Part shown: positions 26,808 to 36,739 of the stretch, piece by piece | Position numbering within the stretch: position 1 is the first letter of the stretch | Layout: every line of letters begins with the position of its first letter | DNA from: Pseudomonadota bacterium | GTDB lineage: Bacteria > Pseudomonadota > Gammaproteobacteria > Xanthomonadales > Rhodanobacteraceae | NCBI GenBank assembly: GCA_021795435.1 | Contig: JAJYPJ010000008.1 | Span: 1-64,000 of the forward strand | Length of the DNA: 64,000 nt | Direction of reading: 5' to 3' | The notes under the pieces: generated by a model | Seen by the model: the letters and a program-made list of their open reading frames with translations, nothing else | Told to the model about the DNA's origin: nothing | The model's database searches: none | Made by a program: the position numbers and the translations under genes

Positions 26808-28208
26808 ATGCCCGTTCGCACCCGCTTTGCCCCCAGTCCCACAGGCTATCTGCATATTGGCGGTGCACGCACCGCACTTTACTGCTGGCTCCAGGCTCGC
26901 CACGACGGCGGACAATTCATCCTCCGCATCGAAGATACGGACCGTATACGCAGCACTCCGGAAGCCGTACAGGCCATCATCGACGGCATGGCTTGGCTCG
27001 GTCTGGATTGCGATGAAGGCCCGATCTTCCAGACATCGCGTTTGGCGCGGTACGAAGAGGTGGCCCGTGGTTTACTTGCGGCTGGCAAGGCCTACTGGGC
27101 GTACGAGACGCGCGAAGAAATCGAGGCCATGCGTGCTGCGGCGATGGCCAGGGGGGCCAAGCCCCGTTACAACGGTCACTACCGCGAACTCAACGCCCCC
27201 TTGCGAGAGGACCCCAATCGGGTTCTGCGGTTCAAGAATCCACTAGGTGGAACAGTAGCGTTCGACGATGCCGTGAAAGGGCGTGTTGAGTGGCAGAACG
27301 AGGAACTGGACGACCTGGTCCTTGTTCGATCTGATGGCTATCCGACGTACAACTTCGCGGTTGTGGTGGATGACGTCGACATGCGCATCACCGAGGTCAT
27401 CCGTGGTGACGATCATGTCAACAACACGCCACGCCAGATCAACCTTTACGAGGCCCTCGGTGCGCCATTGCCACGATTCGCGCACCTGCCGATGATTCTA
27501 GGCGCGGATGGGCAGAAGCTGTCCAAGCGGCATGGCGCGGTCAGCGTGATGCAATATCGAGAGGACGGCTATCTGCCAGAGGCATTGCTGAATTATCTGG
27601 TCCGCTTGGGGTGGTCCCATGGCGACCAGGAGATCTTCTCCCGTCGGGAGATGATCGATCTGTTCAACATCAGTGATGTCAATCGGTCGGCAGCGCGCTT
27701 TGATGTCGCGAAGTTGAACTGGCTGAACCAGCAGTACCTCAAATCCACTGCGCCGGAAGTTCTCGCTCCGGAGTTCTCCTGGCATCTGCGGCGCGCGGGA
27801 ATCAATCCCGCGGAGGGACCAGCTGCGGAGGATGTGATCGTGGCGCTGCGAGAGCGTGTGCACACGCTTAGGGACCTGGCAGAGCGTGCTCGCGTCTGGT
27901 ACGGGCCGATTGCGGAGTGGGACGATCAGGCAGTCACCAAGTATCTTCGCGCGGAAGGGGCGGACAGCATACTCAGGCGTGTGCAGGAGGCGCTAGACGC
28001 GCTCCCGCACTGGACGCCCGCGGCCATTCACGAGGCGCTGGCCCGGATCGCGCAGGAGCTTTCGGTGAAGCCCGGACAGGTCGCGCAACCACTTCGTGTC
28101 GCGATTACGGGCACTGCGGTTTCCCCTGCCATTGAACACACCGTGTTTCTCGCAGGGCGCCACGAGGCTGCAGCTCGTATCGAGGCGGCGCTGGATAGGA
28201 TCGGTTGA
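26808..28208 (+). CDS. gltX: Glutamyl-tRNA synthetase
   Basis: 466 residues, standard size. Class I motifs are the HIGH equivalent HIGG (16-19) in [15 protein letters not shown] and the KMSKS equivalent KLSKRHG. The catalytic domain is followed by the helical anticodon-binding domain. It charges tRNA-Glu with glutamate. A Zur-like regulator gene follows 28 bp later in the same direction. Confidence 0.96.
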   Translation: MPVRTRFAPSPTGYLHIGGARTALYCWLQARHDGGQFILRIEDTDRIRSTPEAVQAIIDGMAWLGLDCDEGPIFQTSRLARYEEVARGLLAAGKAYWAYETREEIEAMRAAAMARGAKPRYNGHYRELNAPLREDPNRVLRFKNPLGGTVAFDDAVKGRVEWQNEELDDLVLVRSDGYPTYNFAVVVDDVDMRITEVIRGDDHVNNTPRQINLYEALGAPLPRFAHLPMILGADGQKLSKRHGAVSVMQYREDGYLPEALLNYLVRLGWSHGDQEIFSRREMIDLFNISDVNRSAARFDVAKLNWLNQQYLKSTAPEVLAPEFSWHLRRAGINPAEGPAAEDVIVALRERVHTLRDLAERARVWYGPIAEWDDQAVTKYLRAEGADSILRRVQEALDALPHWTPAAIHEALARIAQELSVKPGQVAQPLRVAITGTAVSPAIEHTVFLAGRHEAAARIEAALDRIG

Positions 28209-28236
28209 GAAGTCGCCGGGGCTATATGCTGTCGCC

Positions 28237-28746
28237 ATGAGCGACATTCCGACAAGCCGTAGGGGCGCTGTCCATGCGCATGTCCACGACGCGCCTGGTT
28301 TCGTGGCCGCGGTCGAAGCCGCCTGTTCGCAGCGCGGCTTGCGGCTAACTGCATCGCGGCGGGAAGTGCTCAGGCTGATCGCGGCGCACGGACAGCCTGC
28401 AAAGGCCTATGAACTACTAGAGCAGTTTCGGACGCGACACGCGACGGCTGCGCCGCCGACGATTTACAGGGCGCTGGACTTCTTGGTGCGTAACGGCTTC
28501 ATTCATCGCCTTGATTCGATCAATGCCTTTGTATCCTGCCATCATCCGGAGCAGGCGCACCAGGTCCCAATCCTAATTTGCGACTCCTGCCAGCATGCCG
28601 AGGAAGTCTGCGACGATGGTCGCGTGGCCCGGCTGATCGTGGCGCAAGCCGAGCGGCGCGGTTTTGTTCCCAGCGCGCAGACGCTGGAGGTTCATGGGCT
28701 ATGCCGGCGCTGCATCGCCGCGAATGCGCGGGACATCACTCCCTAG
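28237..28746 (+). CDS. zur: Fur-family transcriptional regulator, Zur-like
   Basis: 169 residues from the ATG at 28237; the open frame upstream overlaps gltX. The winged helix contains PPTIYRALDFLVRNGFIHRLDS, and two structural zinc pairs are CDSC (115-118) and CRRC (156-159). The APPTIYRALDFL and INAFVSCHH stretches are closer to Zur than to Fur, so zinc-responsive repression is the most likely role, acting as a dimer on palindromic operators. A histidine-rich N-terminal patch (VHAHVHD) is present. The gltX-zur spacing suggests co-transcription. Confidence 0.85.
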   Translation: MSDIPTSRRGAVHAHVHDAPGFVAAVEAACSQRGLRLTASRREVLRLIAAHGQPAKAYELLEQFRTRHATAAPPTIYRALDFLVRNGFIHRLDSINAFVSCHHPEQAHQVPILICDSCQHAEEVCDDGRVARLIVAQAERRGFVPSAQTLEVHGLCRRCIAANARDITP

Positions 28747-29084
28747 CATCGTCGGCTCATGTTCGATATGGGCAGCATTCAACATTAGAAGCCGGCAAGT
28801 CGCAGATGCCGATGAACGGTGTGCCCGCGCCACGCCGTGGCTGGCCTGTGCAGTGCGCCGCACGGGCTAGCAGCCTAGGATGACGGGTGAGTAGTGCATA
28901 TCGGCGTGGCGCCACTCGGGACATCGGCTGGCCGCCGCCGAGGCCGCTGACTGGTCTCGTTCCTCGTGGCTTTAGAGGTGGCCGAGGAACGGCTTGCATG
29001 CCGTGGCATTGATGCGTTTGGCCGATTCCCGGCACACTGCTATGCTTCGCCGCCACTCTGCATGTCAATTACGCGAGGAAATCC
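28747..29084. other. Intergenic region upstream of the THX gene, with hairpin
   Basis: About 340 bp without a supported gene. It contains a perfect 8-bp inverted repeat, GTTCCTCG (28959-28966) and CGAGGAAC (28983-28990), enclosing 16 nt. No T-run follows, so it is not a typical terminator. The right-hand end carries the putative promoter of the THX gene. Confidence 0.5.
29018..29046 (+). promoter_or_regulatory. Putative sigma-70 promoter for the THX gene
   Basis: TTGGCC (29018-29023) and TATGCT (29041-29046) are separated by exactly 17 bp, and the THX start codon lies about 40 bp downstream with a GAGGAA ribosome site. Assigned by eye only. Confidence 0.4.
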
Positions 29085-29273
29085 ATGGGCAAGGGCGATT
29101 CGAAGACCCGGCGAGGCAAGACGTACCGGAACAGTTATGGCAACACCCGGCCACACGCGAGCAAGACGACAGGTGGCAACAAGGTCGTGGCTATGGCGGC
29201 GAAGAAGGCGGTACCAGCGGTGAAGAAGGCGGCGGCAACAGCAGTCAAGAAGACGGTGGCTAAAAAGCCCTGA
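29085..29273 (+). CDS. 30S ribosomal protein THX-like, with basic Ala/Lys tail
   Basis: 62 residues from the ATG at 29085 (ribosome site GCGAGGAAATCC). The first 30 residues, MGKGDSKTRRGKTYRNSYGN, then TRPH, match the bTHX family, a tiny basic protein seated in the head of the 30S subunit in Thermus and annotated in many Lysobacterales. The last 30 residues are an unusual run of AAKK, AVKK and AVAKK repeats resembling histone H1 tails. It has its own promoter-like sequence and is convergent with hutI. Confidence 0.82.
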   Translation: MGKGDSKTRRGKTYRNSYGNTRPHASKTTGGNKVVAMAAKKAVPAVKKAAATAVKKTVAKKP

Positions 29274-29329
29274 TTGCTCATGACGGCTTGAGCCACGTGC
29301 CAAACGGCACGACGCGAAGTCTGGTTCGA

Positions 29330-30556
29330 TCAACTTAAGCGAACACCGCCGCAAAAGGTCGCCTCGGGCTGCACGCCGCCGATCCAGTAACTGAGTTCGG
29401 CGGGAGTGTGGGCACGCCACAGCACAAGATCGGCGCGCATGCCGGGTGCAAGTTGACCGCGGTCCTGCAAGCCAAGCGCGTGAGCCGCATGGGACGTGAC
29501 GGCGAGCAATGCTTCCTGGGGAGTGAGCTTAAAAAGTGTGCAAGCCATGTTCATGGCGAGCCGCAGCGAAAGAAGCGGCGAGGTGCCGGGGTTAAAGTCG
29601 GTGGCTACGGCCATGCGTACTTTGGCGTCACGCAAGGCGGCTACTGGAGGCAATCGCGTTTCACGAAGCGTGTAGTAGCTCCCAGGCAGGAGCATGGCCG
29701 TCGTGCCGGCAGCCGCCATCGCTGCGATGCCGGCGTCGTCCGTGCATTCCAGATGATCGGCAGAGAGAGCGTTGAACTCCGCCGCGAGCGCCGCTCCGTG
29801 CAGGTTGGAGAGCTGGTCGGCGTGAAGCTTGACCGGCAAACCCAGCTGCTTCGCGGCGACAAAAAGTCTGCGAACCTCCTGCACGGAAAATCCGATTCCC
29901 TCGCAGAACGCATCCACCCCGTCCACGAGTCCCTGCGCATGAAGGGATGGAAGCCACCGCGTGCAGACGTCATCCACATATTCCGAACGCCGTCCTTGGT
30001 ACTCGGGCGGCAGAGCGTGGAGTGCCAGCAAAGTGGTGCGCACGTCAATGCCAATCAACTTGCCTATGCGCCGAGCTACGCGAAGGATCTTCGCCTCGCC
30101 ATCGAGGCTCAGCGCATAGCCCGACTTGATTTCGAGCGTGGTGACGCCGTCTGCCGCTAGCGCACGTGCACGAGGGAGTGCCGCAGCGAGAAGGTCCTCT
30201 TCGTCGGCGGCGCGGGTCGCACGTACTGTCCCCATGATGCCGCCCCCCGATTGCGCGATCGCCTCGTAGCTAGTGCCCTCAAGACGCTGCTCAAATTCTT
30301 CGGCGCGATTTCCCGCAAAGACCAAGTGCGTATGGGCATCGATCAAACCCGGGGTCACAAGCGCGCCGTTTGCATCAAGGGCGCGAGCGCGGAGATGCCG
30401 GCATGCGTCGGGCATCTGGTCTTCCGGGCCAAGCCACCTGATTTGTCCGTCCTGCCACGCAATGGCGGCATCCTCGAGCAAGCCGTATCCCTGCCCCCCA
30501 ATCGTGGCTAAGCGCGCGTGCACGATCAGGCCGCTATCAGTTGAAGTTGGGGTCAC
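29330..30556 (-). CDS. hutI: Imidazolonepropionase
   Basis: 408 residues from a GTG at 30556, chosen because GGAGCAAGAAG precedes it and the length then fits HutI (about 400). The open frame extends 42 codons further upstream but that stretch is arginine/proline-rich and not family-like. The metal site of the amidohydrolase fold is clear in GLIDAHTHLVFAGNR, with KLHADQLSNLHGA and AVATDFNPGTSP further on. It hydrolyses imidazolonepropionate to N-formimidoylglutamate in histidine degradation. It diverges from hutF across a 628-bp gap; other hut genes are not in the window. Confidence 0.94.
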   Translation of the reverse strand: MTPTSTDSGLIVHARLATIGGQGYGLLEDAAIAWQDGQIRWLGPEDQMPDACRHLRARALDANGALVTPGLIDAHTHLVFAGNRAEEFEQRLEGTSYEAIAQSGGGIMGTVRATRAADEEDLLAAALPRARALAADGVTTLEIKSGYALSLDGEAKILRVARRIGKLIGIDVRTTLLALHALPPEYQGRRSEYVDDVCTRWLPSLHAQGLVDGVDAFCEGIGFSVQEVRRLFVAAKQLGLPVKLHADQLSNLHGAALAAEFNALSADHLECTDDAGIAAMAAAGTTAMLLPGSYYTLRETRLPPVAALRDAKVRMAVATDFNPGTSPLLSLRLAMNMACTLFKLTPQEALLAVTSHAAHALGLQDRGQLAPGMRADLVLWRAHTPAELSYWIGGVQPEATFCGGVRLS

Positions 30557-31184
30557 CTTCTTGCTCCGGTCGCGAGCCGGCGGCGAACATGCACCCGCAC
30601 TCGGAAGCACGGCGGTGCGCCCGCAGAGCATTGCTGCGCAGGGAGGCCGTCGCCGAGGCCTCGCCGCCTCGATTGCAACCACTTGCGGCGGCTGTCAAGG
30701 AGTGTAATGGGAGTCGTCGGCACGCAACCTTGATCGAACGTAATCACCAGAGCCGTGGCGGCCACAATTCTTCCTCCAAAGTCGAATTTCGCTCCTTTGC
30801 AGGTCGATATGCCAGTCATACATGAGTCTGGGCCACGCGAACGGCTGCCCTTCGAGCGAATGTCGCAGAGATGCCGATTCCCCATCGCAGGACCCGTCTC
30901 ACCACGACGCACCCGGGCTTGGGAGGGCGGACCGATTGCCCCGAACGGCGGAGCGGTGTTGTGCGTGCTTGCCGAATTCGTGTCGTGTGCCGCGGCGCGA
31001 CGGCCATCGGCAGGGTGGCTTTGGCCGCATCGCGCGGAGGTCGATGAGGCTAAACGGTAGCGGCAGCCTGCGGCACGGAGGCCGATGAACTCCGCAATGA
31101 CAGGCTCAAGGTCGTGCATAGCGCAATTATCGCTTACGCTGGCAAGGGTTATCGGCCGGATGTGGCCATGGCAAGGGAAAGGGC
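30557..31184. other. 628-bp divergent intergenic region between hutI and hutF
   Basis: Long for this compact genome. Open frames exist on both strands (for example 30755-31060 plus, 30553-31119 minus) but their translations are Arg/Pro/Ala-rich and match no family I know; I found no tRNA, terminator or clear operator. It probably holds the control region for both hut genes and may contain the remains of a lost gene. Confidence 0.5.
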
Positions 31185-32492
31185 GTGTCCCAATTGAATT
31201 TGCGAAATTGCTGGCATGGTGGGCTTTGGGGCAAGCGCACGCTCGCTGTCCAAGGGCTTGGTTTCGACGTGACGTGGCACGGTTGGGCCGTTCCCGGACT
31301 AGTCAACGCGCATGCCCATGCATTCCAACGGGCAATGGCAGGCCTTGCAGAGCATCGCATCGGGGGCGGGGACAGCTTCTGGAGCTGGCGCGAGACGATG
31401 TACGCGTTTGCCGAGCGCTTCGACCCGGATCTACTGCAAGCGGTCGCGGCCCAGTCCTATGTGGAAATGCTTGAGGCTGGCTACACCCGAGTTTGCGAGT
31501 TCCATTACCTCCACCATGCTCCGGACGGTAGGCCGTATGCGCCAGCTAGCGCAATGGCCGATGCGCTGATCGCAGCGGCAAGCGAAGTCGGAATTGGTCT
31601 GACGTTGCTTCCTGCGCTTTATATGCAAGGGGGATTTGATGGTCGTCCCCTGGCGCCCCGCCAGTATCGTTTTGCGCATACGGTTGATTCATACTTGGCG
31701 CTGATCGAGCGCCTTCGCGCGCAGCAGTCGCAAGGCCTCATCGTGGGCGTTGCCTTGCATTCGTTGCGTGCAGTTCCTGCGTCTGCGCTGCGGGCGGTCC
31801 TCGAATCTGGATTGGTCTCTCGCGGGCCCGTGCACATCCACATTGCCGAACAGACGGGCGAAGTCGACGATTGTCTGGCCTTCAATCGACAGCGGCCCAT
31901 CAGTTGGCTTCTCGATCACGCCGCCGTTGATCACCGATGGTGTCTCGTACACGCAACCCACATGGACGACGCGGAGATCCATCGTCTGGCTCGCAGCGGC
32001 GCTGTTGTTGCCTTGTGCCCGACCACTGAGGCCAATCTGGGGGATGGCCTGTTTCCGTTGCAAGCCTACCTGAGTGCGGGGGGGCGCATCGCGATCGGTT
32101 CGGACAGCAACATCTCCATCAGTCCGATCGAAGAACTGCGGTGGCTCGATTATGGGCAGCGCCTGCGGCGACAGCTCCGCAATCCGGTGGCGACCGAGGC
32201 GGAACCGCACAGCGGCGAACGCCTCTTCGCCTTGGCATTCGATGGGGGAAGGCAGGCGGCAGGACTGCAACGGGACGCTGAAGAGTCTTTTTTCGAGCTT
32301 GACGGCGCGCACCCGCTGCTCTCGGGTTCGGGTCCCGAAGAGGTATTAGACCGTTGGATCTACGCTGGCAATGCGGCCCTCCTGCGCGGTACATGTTCCG
32401 CTCTCGAGTTGTGTGTCCAGGATGGTCGCCATGTCATGCGAGAAGTCATTGCCGAGCGCTACCGCAAGGCCCTAGCGCGATTGCGCGATTGA
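31185..32492 (+). CDS. hutF: Formimidoylglutamate deiminase
   Basis: 435 residues with a GTG start at 31185 and AAGGGAAAGGG upstream. It is an amidohydrolase-superfamily protein: metal site VNAHAHAFQRAM near the N-terminus, HIAEQTGEVDDC in the middle, and GSDSNISISPIEELR near the C-terminus, all typical of HutF. It deaminates N-formimidoylglutamate to N-formylglutamate, the step of the five-enzyme histidine pathway used by Pseudomonas and Xanthomonas. It is opposite in direction to hutI; a hutG-type formylglutamate hydrolase is not in the window. Confidence 0.92.
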   Translation: MSQLNLRNCWHGGLWGKRTLAVQGLGFDVTWHGWAVPGLVNAHAHAFQRAMAGLAEHRIGGGDSFWSWRETMYAFAERFDPDLLQAVAAQSYVEMLEAGYTRVCEFHYLHHAPDGRPYAPASAMADALIAAASEVGIGLTLLPALYMQGGFDGRPLAPRQYRFAHTVDSYLALIERLRAQQSQGLIVGVALHSLRAVPASALRAVLESGLVSRGPVHIHIAEQTGEVDDCLAFNRQRPISWLLDHAAVDHRWCLVHATHMDDAEIHRLARSGAVVALCPTTEANLGDGLFPLQAYLSAGGRIAIGSDSNISISPIEELRWLDYGQRLRRQLRNPVATEAEPHSGERLFALAFDGGRQAAGLQRDAEESFFELDGAHPLLSGSGPEEVLDRWIYAGNAALLRGTCSALELCVQDGRHVMREVIAERYRKALARLRD

Positions 32493-32536
32493 ACCGTCAC
32501 CCCCATTACACTGACAACTTTTGAGCAGATCGCCCG

Positions 32537-34246
32537 ATGCGCCTGAGCCAGTTTCACCTCAGCACGACCAAGGAAATCCCGGCGGACGCCGAGATCGTTA
32601 GCCATCGCCTGATGTTGCGTTCCGGAATGCTGCGCAAGCTGGCTGCTGGCATCTACACATGGACCCCACTTGGCCTTCGCGTCCTGAGGAAGGTCGAAAA
32701 CATTGTGCGCGAAGAGATGCAGCGTGCCGGCGCCATCGAATTGTTGATGCCTTCGATCCAACCGCGGGAGCTGTGGGATGAAACCGGTCGTTGGCAAAAG
32801 TTTGGAGGACAACTGCTCAAAATTAAGGACCGCAAGGATCAGGAGTACTGCTATGGACCAACCCATGAGGAAGTGATCACCGATTTCGCCCGGAACGAGT
32901 TGAAAAGTTATCGTCAGCTGCCGGTCAACTTCTTCCAGATCCAGACCAAATTCCGTGACGAGATCCGGCCGCGGTTCGGTGTGATGCGGGCGCGCGAATT
33001 TCTAATGAAGGATGCGTATTCATTCCATCTCTCGCCGGAGTGCCTCGGTCGCGAATATCGGAACATGTACGACGCCTATACGCGCGTATTCATGCGCTTG
33101 GGTTTGCGGTTCCGTGCTGTCCAGGCAGATACCGGTGCGATTGGCGGCAGTGCCAGCCATGAATTTCACGTGCTCGCGGATTCCGGCGAAGATCGCATCG
33201 CGTTTTCGCCTGCTTCTGAGTATGCCGCCAATGTGGAAATGGCCGAGAGCCTGGCTGCCGGAACAAGGCCGGCGCCTCGCGAATCGCTGCAGAAAGTCCC
33301 GACACCCGTGCAAAAAACCTGTTCCGATGTTGCCGCCTTACTCGGCATTGGCTTGGATCGCACGGTCAAGACCATCGCGCTCATGGGCGAGGTGGATTTT
33401 GTTCTTGCGCTCGTGCGGGGCGATCACGCACTGAACGAAGTCAAGCTCGGAAAATTACCAGGTCTCACGGAATTCCGATTGGCTCGAGAGGACGAGATTG
33501 CCGATTATCTGAACGCCACCCCTGGTTTTCTCGGACCATGCTTTCCGCGCAAGCCGATACGAGTCGTTGCCGATCACGCGGTGGCCGCACTGGCCGATTT
33601 TGTCGTTGGGGCCAACGAGACGGGTTTCCACTTGCGTGGCGTGAACTGGGGACGGGATCTACAGGAGCCCGATGTGGTTGCGGACATCCGGAATGTGGAA
33701 GTGGGCGACATGGCGCCGGATGGCAGCGGCCCCCTGACGATCGTGCGCGGTATCGAGGTCGGGCATGTGTTCCAGCTCGGCCAGAAGTACGCTTCCGCGA
33801 TGCGGGCCAGCGTACTCGATGCCCAAGGTTCGCCTGTTACGCCGTGGATGGGGTGCTATGGCATCGGCGTCAGCCGAATCGTGGCTGCTGCGATCGAGCA
33901 GAATCACGACGACGCCGGCATTCGCTGGCCCATGGCCATGGCGCCTTGGACGGTTGCGCTTTGTATCATCAATCCCAAGAACGATGCTGCGGTGACGGAA
34001 GTGGCGGAGTCGCTTTATGCAGAGTTGCGGCAACAGGGCATCGATGTGGTGCTTGATGACCGCGGTTTGCGCGCAGGCGCCATGTTTGCGGATATTGAGT
34101 TGATTGGGATACCGCAGCGCGTGGTCGTCAGTGAGCGCGGAGTGGCTGCAGGCCAACTCGAGTACCGCCAGCGCGATGCCCGCGATAGCGAAATGCTGCG
34201 GCGCGAACCGCTCATACAGAAAATCCGCGAATTATGTTCGAAGTAG
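32537..34246 (+). CDS. proS: Prolyl-tRNA synthetase (bacterial long type)
   Basis: 569 residues, the bacterial ProS length with an editing domain. Class II motifs: motif 1 around [14 protein letters not shown], motif 2 around [17 protein letters not shown] and motif 3 [14 protein letters not shown]. The YbaK-type editing insertion spans about residues 225-400 ([16 protein letters not shown]). It charges tRNA-Pro and clears mischarged alanine. It starts 44 bp after hutF but is functionally unrelated to it. Confidence 0.96.
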   Translation: MRLSQFHLSTTKEIPADAEIVSHRLMLRSGMLRKLAAGIYTWTPLGLRVLRKVENIVREEMQRAGAIELLMPSIQPRELWDETGRWQKFGGQLLKIKDRKDQEYCYGPTHEEVITDFARNELKSYRQLPVNFFQIQTKFRDEIRPRFGVMRAREFLMKDAYSFHLSPECLGREYRNMYDAYTRVFMRLGLRFRAVQADTGAIGGSASHEFHVLADSGEDRIAFSPASEYAANVEMAESLAAGTRPAPRESLQKVPTPVQKTCSDVAALLGIGLDRTVKTIALMGEVDFVLALVRGDHALNEVKLGKLPGLTEFRLAREDEIADYLNATPGFLGPCFPRKPIRVVADHAVAALADFVVGANETGFHLRGVNWGRDLQEPDVVADIRNVEVGDMAPDGSGPLTIVRGIEVGHVFQLGQKYASAMRASVLDAQGSPVTPWMGCYGIGVSRIVAAAIEQNHDDAGIRWPMAMAPWTVALCIINPKNDAAVTEVAESLYAELRQQGIDVVLDDRGLRAGAMFADIELIGIPQRVVVSERGVAAGQLEYRQRDARDSEMLRREPLIQKIRELCSK

Positions 34247-34407
34247 GATACTTCGACGAACCCAACGGTCCGGATCATCAATAATAAAGCGCGAATGAAT
34301 CGCGCGGGCAATTGAGGCGTTGCTCCGCCATATGGCAGAATCACCCAGCTCGGGTCTGAATCGGTGCAATGGACTCAAGCCAAAAAATCATTCAGGAGAG
34401 TCATTCG

Positions 34408-34737
34408 ATGTCCATCGATCTTAAGAACTTGAATAATCAGCAGCTCGACGAACTGATCGCCCAGGCCCGTATGCGGAAGCATGAGCTCGTTCGGGAAAAT
34501 CTGGGTGCCCTGCGTGAGCGTCTCGAGAAGATCATCAAGCAGGAAGGCTACACGCTGGACGAGGTATTCCCAGGTCGGAGTCGTCGTGCTCGCAAGGGTG
34601 GTGGCGTCGTTCCAGCCAAATACGCCAACCCAGCCAATGCGGCTCAAACGTGGAGTGGCCGCGGCAAGCGTCCGCGCTGGTTCAACGACGCGCTGGCTGC
34701 TGGCAAGAAGGAGGCGGATCTGCGGATCAAGGCCTGA
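34408..34737 (+). CDS. H-NS histone family nucleoid protein
   Basis: 109 residues from the ATG at 34408, preceded by AGGAG. The N-terminal half is a coiled-coil oligomerisation segment (LDELIAQARMRKHELVRENL). The C-terminal half has the H-NS DNA-binding core (YANPANAAQTWSGRGKRPRW) with its QTWSGRGxxPxW loop that inserts into AT-rich minor grooves, preceded by a basic linker (GRSRRARKGG). H-NS-like proteins silence AT-rich and acquired DNA. Lysobacterales carry several short H-NS-like proteins (Xrv group); this looks like one of them. It is a single gene, 160 bp after proS. Confidence 0.92.
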   Translation: MSIDLKNLNNQQLDELIAQARMRKHELVRENLGALRERLEKIIKQEGYTLDEVFPGRSRRARKGGGVVPAKYANPANAAQTWSGRGKRPRWFNDALAAGKKEADLRIKA

Positions 34738-34803
34738 GGCTAGCCGCGGGGCTGCGCTGTGCGCCGTCGTTGGCACGTGCTGGTGAGGGCGCTGCCGCGG
34801 CCC

Positions 34804-36039
34804 CTACAAACTGCGCCGCGGTCCGATCAGCAGATCACCAAAAAGCAAGCCGGCGACGAGTGAGATGAGCAGAGAAATCAGCAGCAAGCCGGCATTCATT
34901 CCGATGTGCACGTTGCGATCGAGTAACGCGGATACGCTGCTGAAACCGACGGAGCCCGGCACGAGAAGGATGATGCCAGGCTCCCGCACCAGTGCTCCAG
35001 GACGTCGGCGATAGCGCGCATACAAATTGCTTAGCGCGCCCACCACAAGTCCACCGACGAACACGCCGAAGCTTGGGCCGTAAAGACCCGTCCCCAAGCG
35101 CGTGGAAAGGTAACCCGTGATGGCGGCCAGCATGACAAGCGGCCAATCACGAATCGCAGCCTGAAAAAGCACGGCGAATGCGGCTGCGCCGAGCAAGAGG
35201 GCAGGTGCCTGGACCCAGTTGGGTACGGCATGCATGGTCGTGACATTCCCGTGCCAACCCAGTAATGCCATGATCTGTGCTCCCGCCAGCGCACCGAACG
35301 TGAGCTTCAGGAGAGTGGCCAAGGCGCCGGCCATCCTTGCTGATCCGGACGCGAGGTGTTGGGTGGACAGTTCGCGCACGGCATTGGTGAGTGCCAAGCC
35401 CGGCATCAACACGATCAAGGCGGAGACCACGACGGTCTTGACCGCAAGGGGAGTGACGGCTGAGCTGACGGCTCCAGCAATCAGCGTTGCAAGAAGCGCC
35501 GAGATGGCGTCGCTGGCGGGGGCCAATCTTGGGTGGTGGCTGCTGCTGATCGTCAATTGCCCTATGACTAGTCCAATCAGGCCTGCGGCTTGAACTTCGG
35601 CCCACCCTCCGCGCAAGAGCGTCGCAACCATTGCCGCCGCGATTCCGAAGGCCAGCACAATCACGCCTTCCTGTTGGCGCGAAATGGGCTGGGAAAGGAG
35701 CTCCAGTTGCCTGAAGCCCGCGTCGATATCCAGGTCTCCTGCGATCACGCGATCAGCGATCGAGTCGACCTTGCACAGTTTCGCCAAATTGGTGTCGCCG
35801 GGTGGCAATCGCATGACCTGCGTCACCTCGGCCAGCCGTGTCGCATGCGATTGTTCGGAGGCCGAGAGAATGATGGCGGTGGGGCTTGACCAGACTTCCA
35901 CTCGAAGGCCCAGTCTTTCTCCAACGCTTGCGACTGCCATTTCCAGTCGTGGCGCCGCAGTGCCGTACTGGTGGAGTCGGCGCGCGGTCTCGACGACAAA
36001 ACCCACGCGCGTGCCGAAGGGCAATCCGGACGTGGTCAT
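34804..36039 (-). CDS. ThrE-family threonine/serine exporter (single-chain)
   Basis: 411 residues from the ATG at 36039; the frame is open to 36321 but the extension overlaps the nfeD region and is not protein-like. The N-terminal 120 residues are soluble (FGTRVGFVVETARRLHQYG, SREQEG-like QQEGVIVLAFG), then ten membrane segments, including a C-terminal ThrE_2-type half (VPGSVGFSSVSALLD). The Corynebacterium prototype exports threonine and serine. It is convergent with the H-NS gene. The nfeD gene lies 214 bp upstream on the same strand, so co-transcription is possible but not certain. Confidence 0.85.
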   Translation of the reverse strand: MTTSGLPFGTRVGFVVETARRLHQYGTAAPRLEMAVASVGERLGLRVEVWSSPTAIILSASEQSHATRLAEVTQVMRLPPGDTNLAKLCKVDSIADRVIAGDLDIDAGFRQLELLSQPISRQQEGVIVLAFGIAAAMVATLLRGGWAEVQAAGLIGLVIGQLTISSSHHPRLAPASDAISALLATLIAGAVSSAVTPLAVKTVVVSALIVLMPGLALTNAVRELSTQHLASGSARMAGALATLLKLTFGALAGAQIMALLGWHGNVTTMHAVPNWVQAPALLLGAAAFAVLFQAAIRDWPLVMLAAITGYLSTRLGTGLYGPSFGVFVGGLVVGALSNLYARYRRRPGALVREPGIILLVPGSVGFSSVSALLDRNVHIGMNAGLLLISLLISLVAGLLFGDLLIGPRRSL

Positions 36040-36253
36040 GGTGCAAAACCCAAGCGCGCCGCGGCCATCTGCCGTCGCCATTCCGATGCCGGGCCAGGTG
36101 GCACCTGCGACTCGCGCGAATAGGCTGGCCGGGCGTGGGCTCGCGTGCGACGCGCGCTCCAAGGAAACGGCTTCGCGCGGACCGCGGCCCAGCGATATCC
36201 AAGATGCCCGAGTTGCGCGTCCGTGACTGGCTGCTCGATCCCCTTCATTCGGT

Positions 36254-36739
36254 TCACGGTTCGGCGGAAACATCCATCGCTGCGCTGGCTGGCCGCACGT
36301 CGAGGAGCACGCCCTCGACATTGATCACGTCCACCTCGGTTCCGGCCGGAAGGTCAGGTCCCGTCGCCAGCCATACACTGTCGCCGACCCGCACCCGGCC
36401 GCGACCTTCGCGGATCGCCTCGGTCAGGACTAGGCGCTGGCCGACGAGGCTCGCACCTCGGCGATTGAGCGTCGCGTCGTGACGCTCTCCCCTTCGCATT
36501 GCTGGCCGCAGCCAATACCAGTAAATGGCGCAGGAAAGAAACGCCAGAGTCGTGAAGCTGATCGATTGGGCGAGAACACCCAGATCCGGCAGGACCATCA
36601 CGAGGGCGCCCATGGCAGCAGCCCCGAGACCGATCCAAAGCAGGAAATAGCCTGGTGCCAGCACTTCTGCGGCAGCCAGCACCAGGGCGGCCGACCACCA
36701 GACGAAATGACCCGGAAGGCTGGTCAGAAAATGGATCAT
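36254..36739 (-). CDS. NfeD family membrane protein with OB-fold domain
   Basis: 161 residues. Three or four membrane segments occupy the first 75 residues (FVWWSAALVLAAAEVLAPGY), followed by a soluble OB-fold of about 65 residues (RGASLVGQRLVLTEAI to VINVEGVLLDVRP). NfeD-type proteins partner SPFH proteins and support membrane protein quality control. Its ATG overlaps the stop of the stomatin gene by 4 bp, the standard arrangement of the pair. Confidence 0.88.
   Translation of the reverse strand: MIHFLTSLPGHFVWWSAALVLAAAEVLAPGYFLLWIGLGAAAMGALVMVLPDLGVLAQSISFTTLAFLSCAIYWYWLRPAMRRGERHDATLNRRGASLVGQRLVLTEAIREGRGRVRVGDSVWLATGPDLPAGTEVDVINVEGVLLDVRPASAAMDVSAEP

Noticed and set aside
29018-29084. 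Zur-controlled alternative ribosomal protein (THX) promoter
   Set aside because: No Zur-box-like palindrome is visible near the promoter, and THX does not bind zinc.
34289-34305. Hairpin GCGCGA-ATGAA-TCGCGC between proS and the H-NS gene as a terminator
   Set aside because: The T-rich tract follows it only on the minus strand, where no gene ends, so it is not a convincing terminator for proS.
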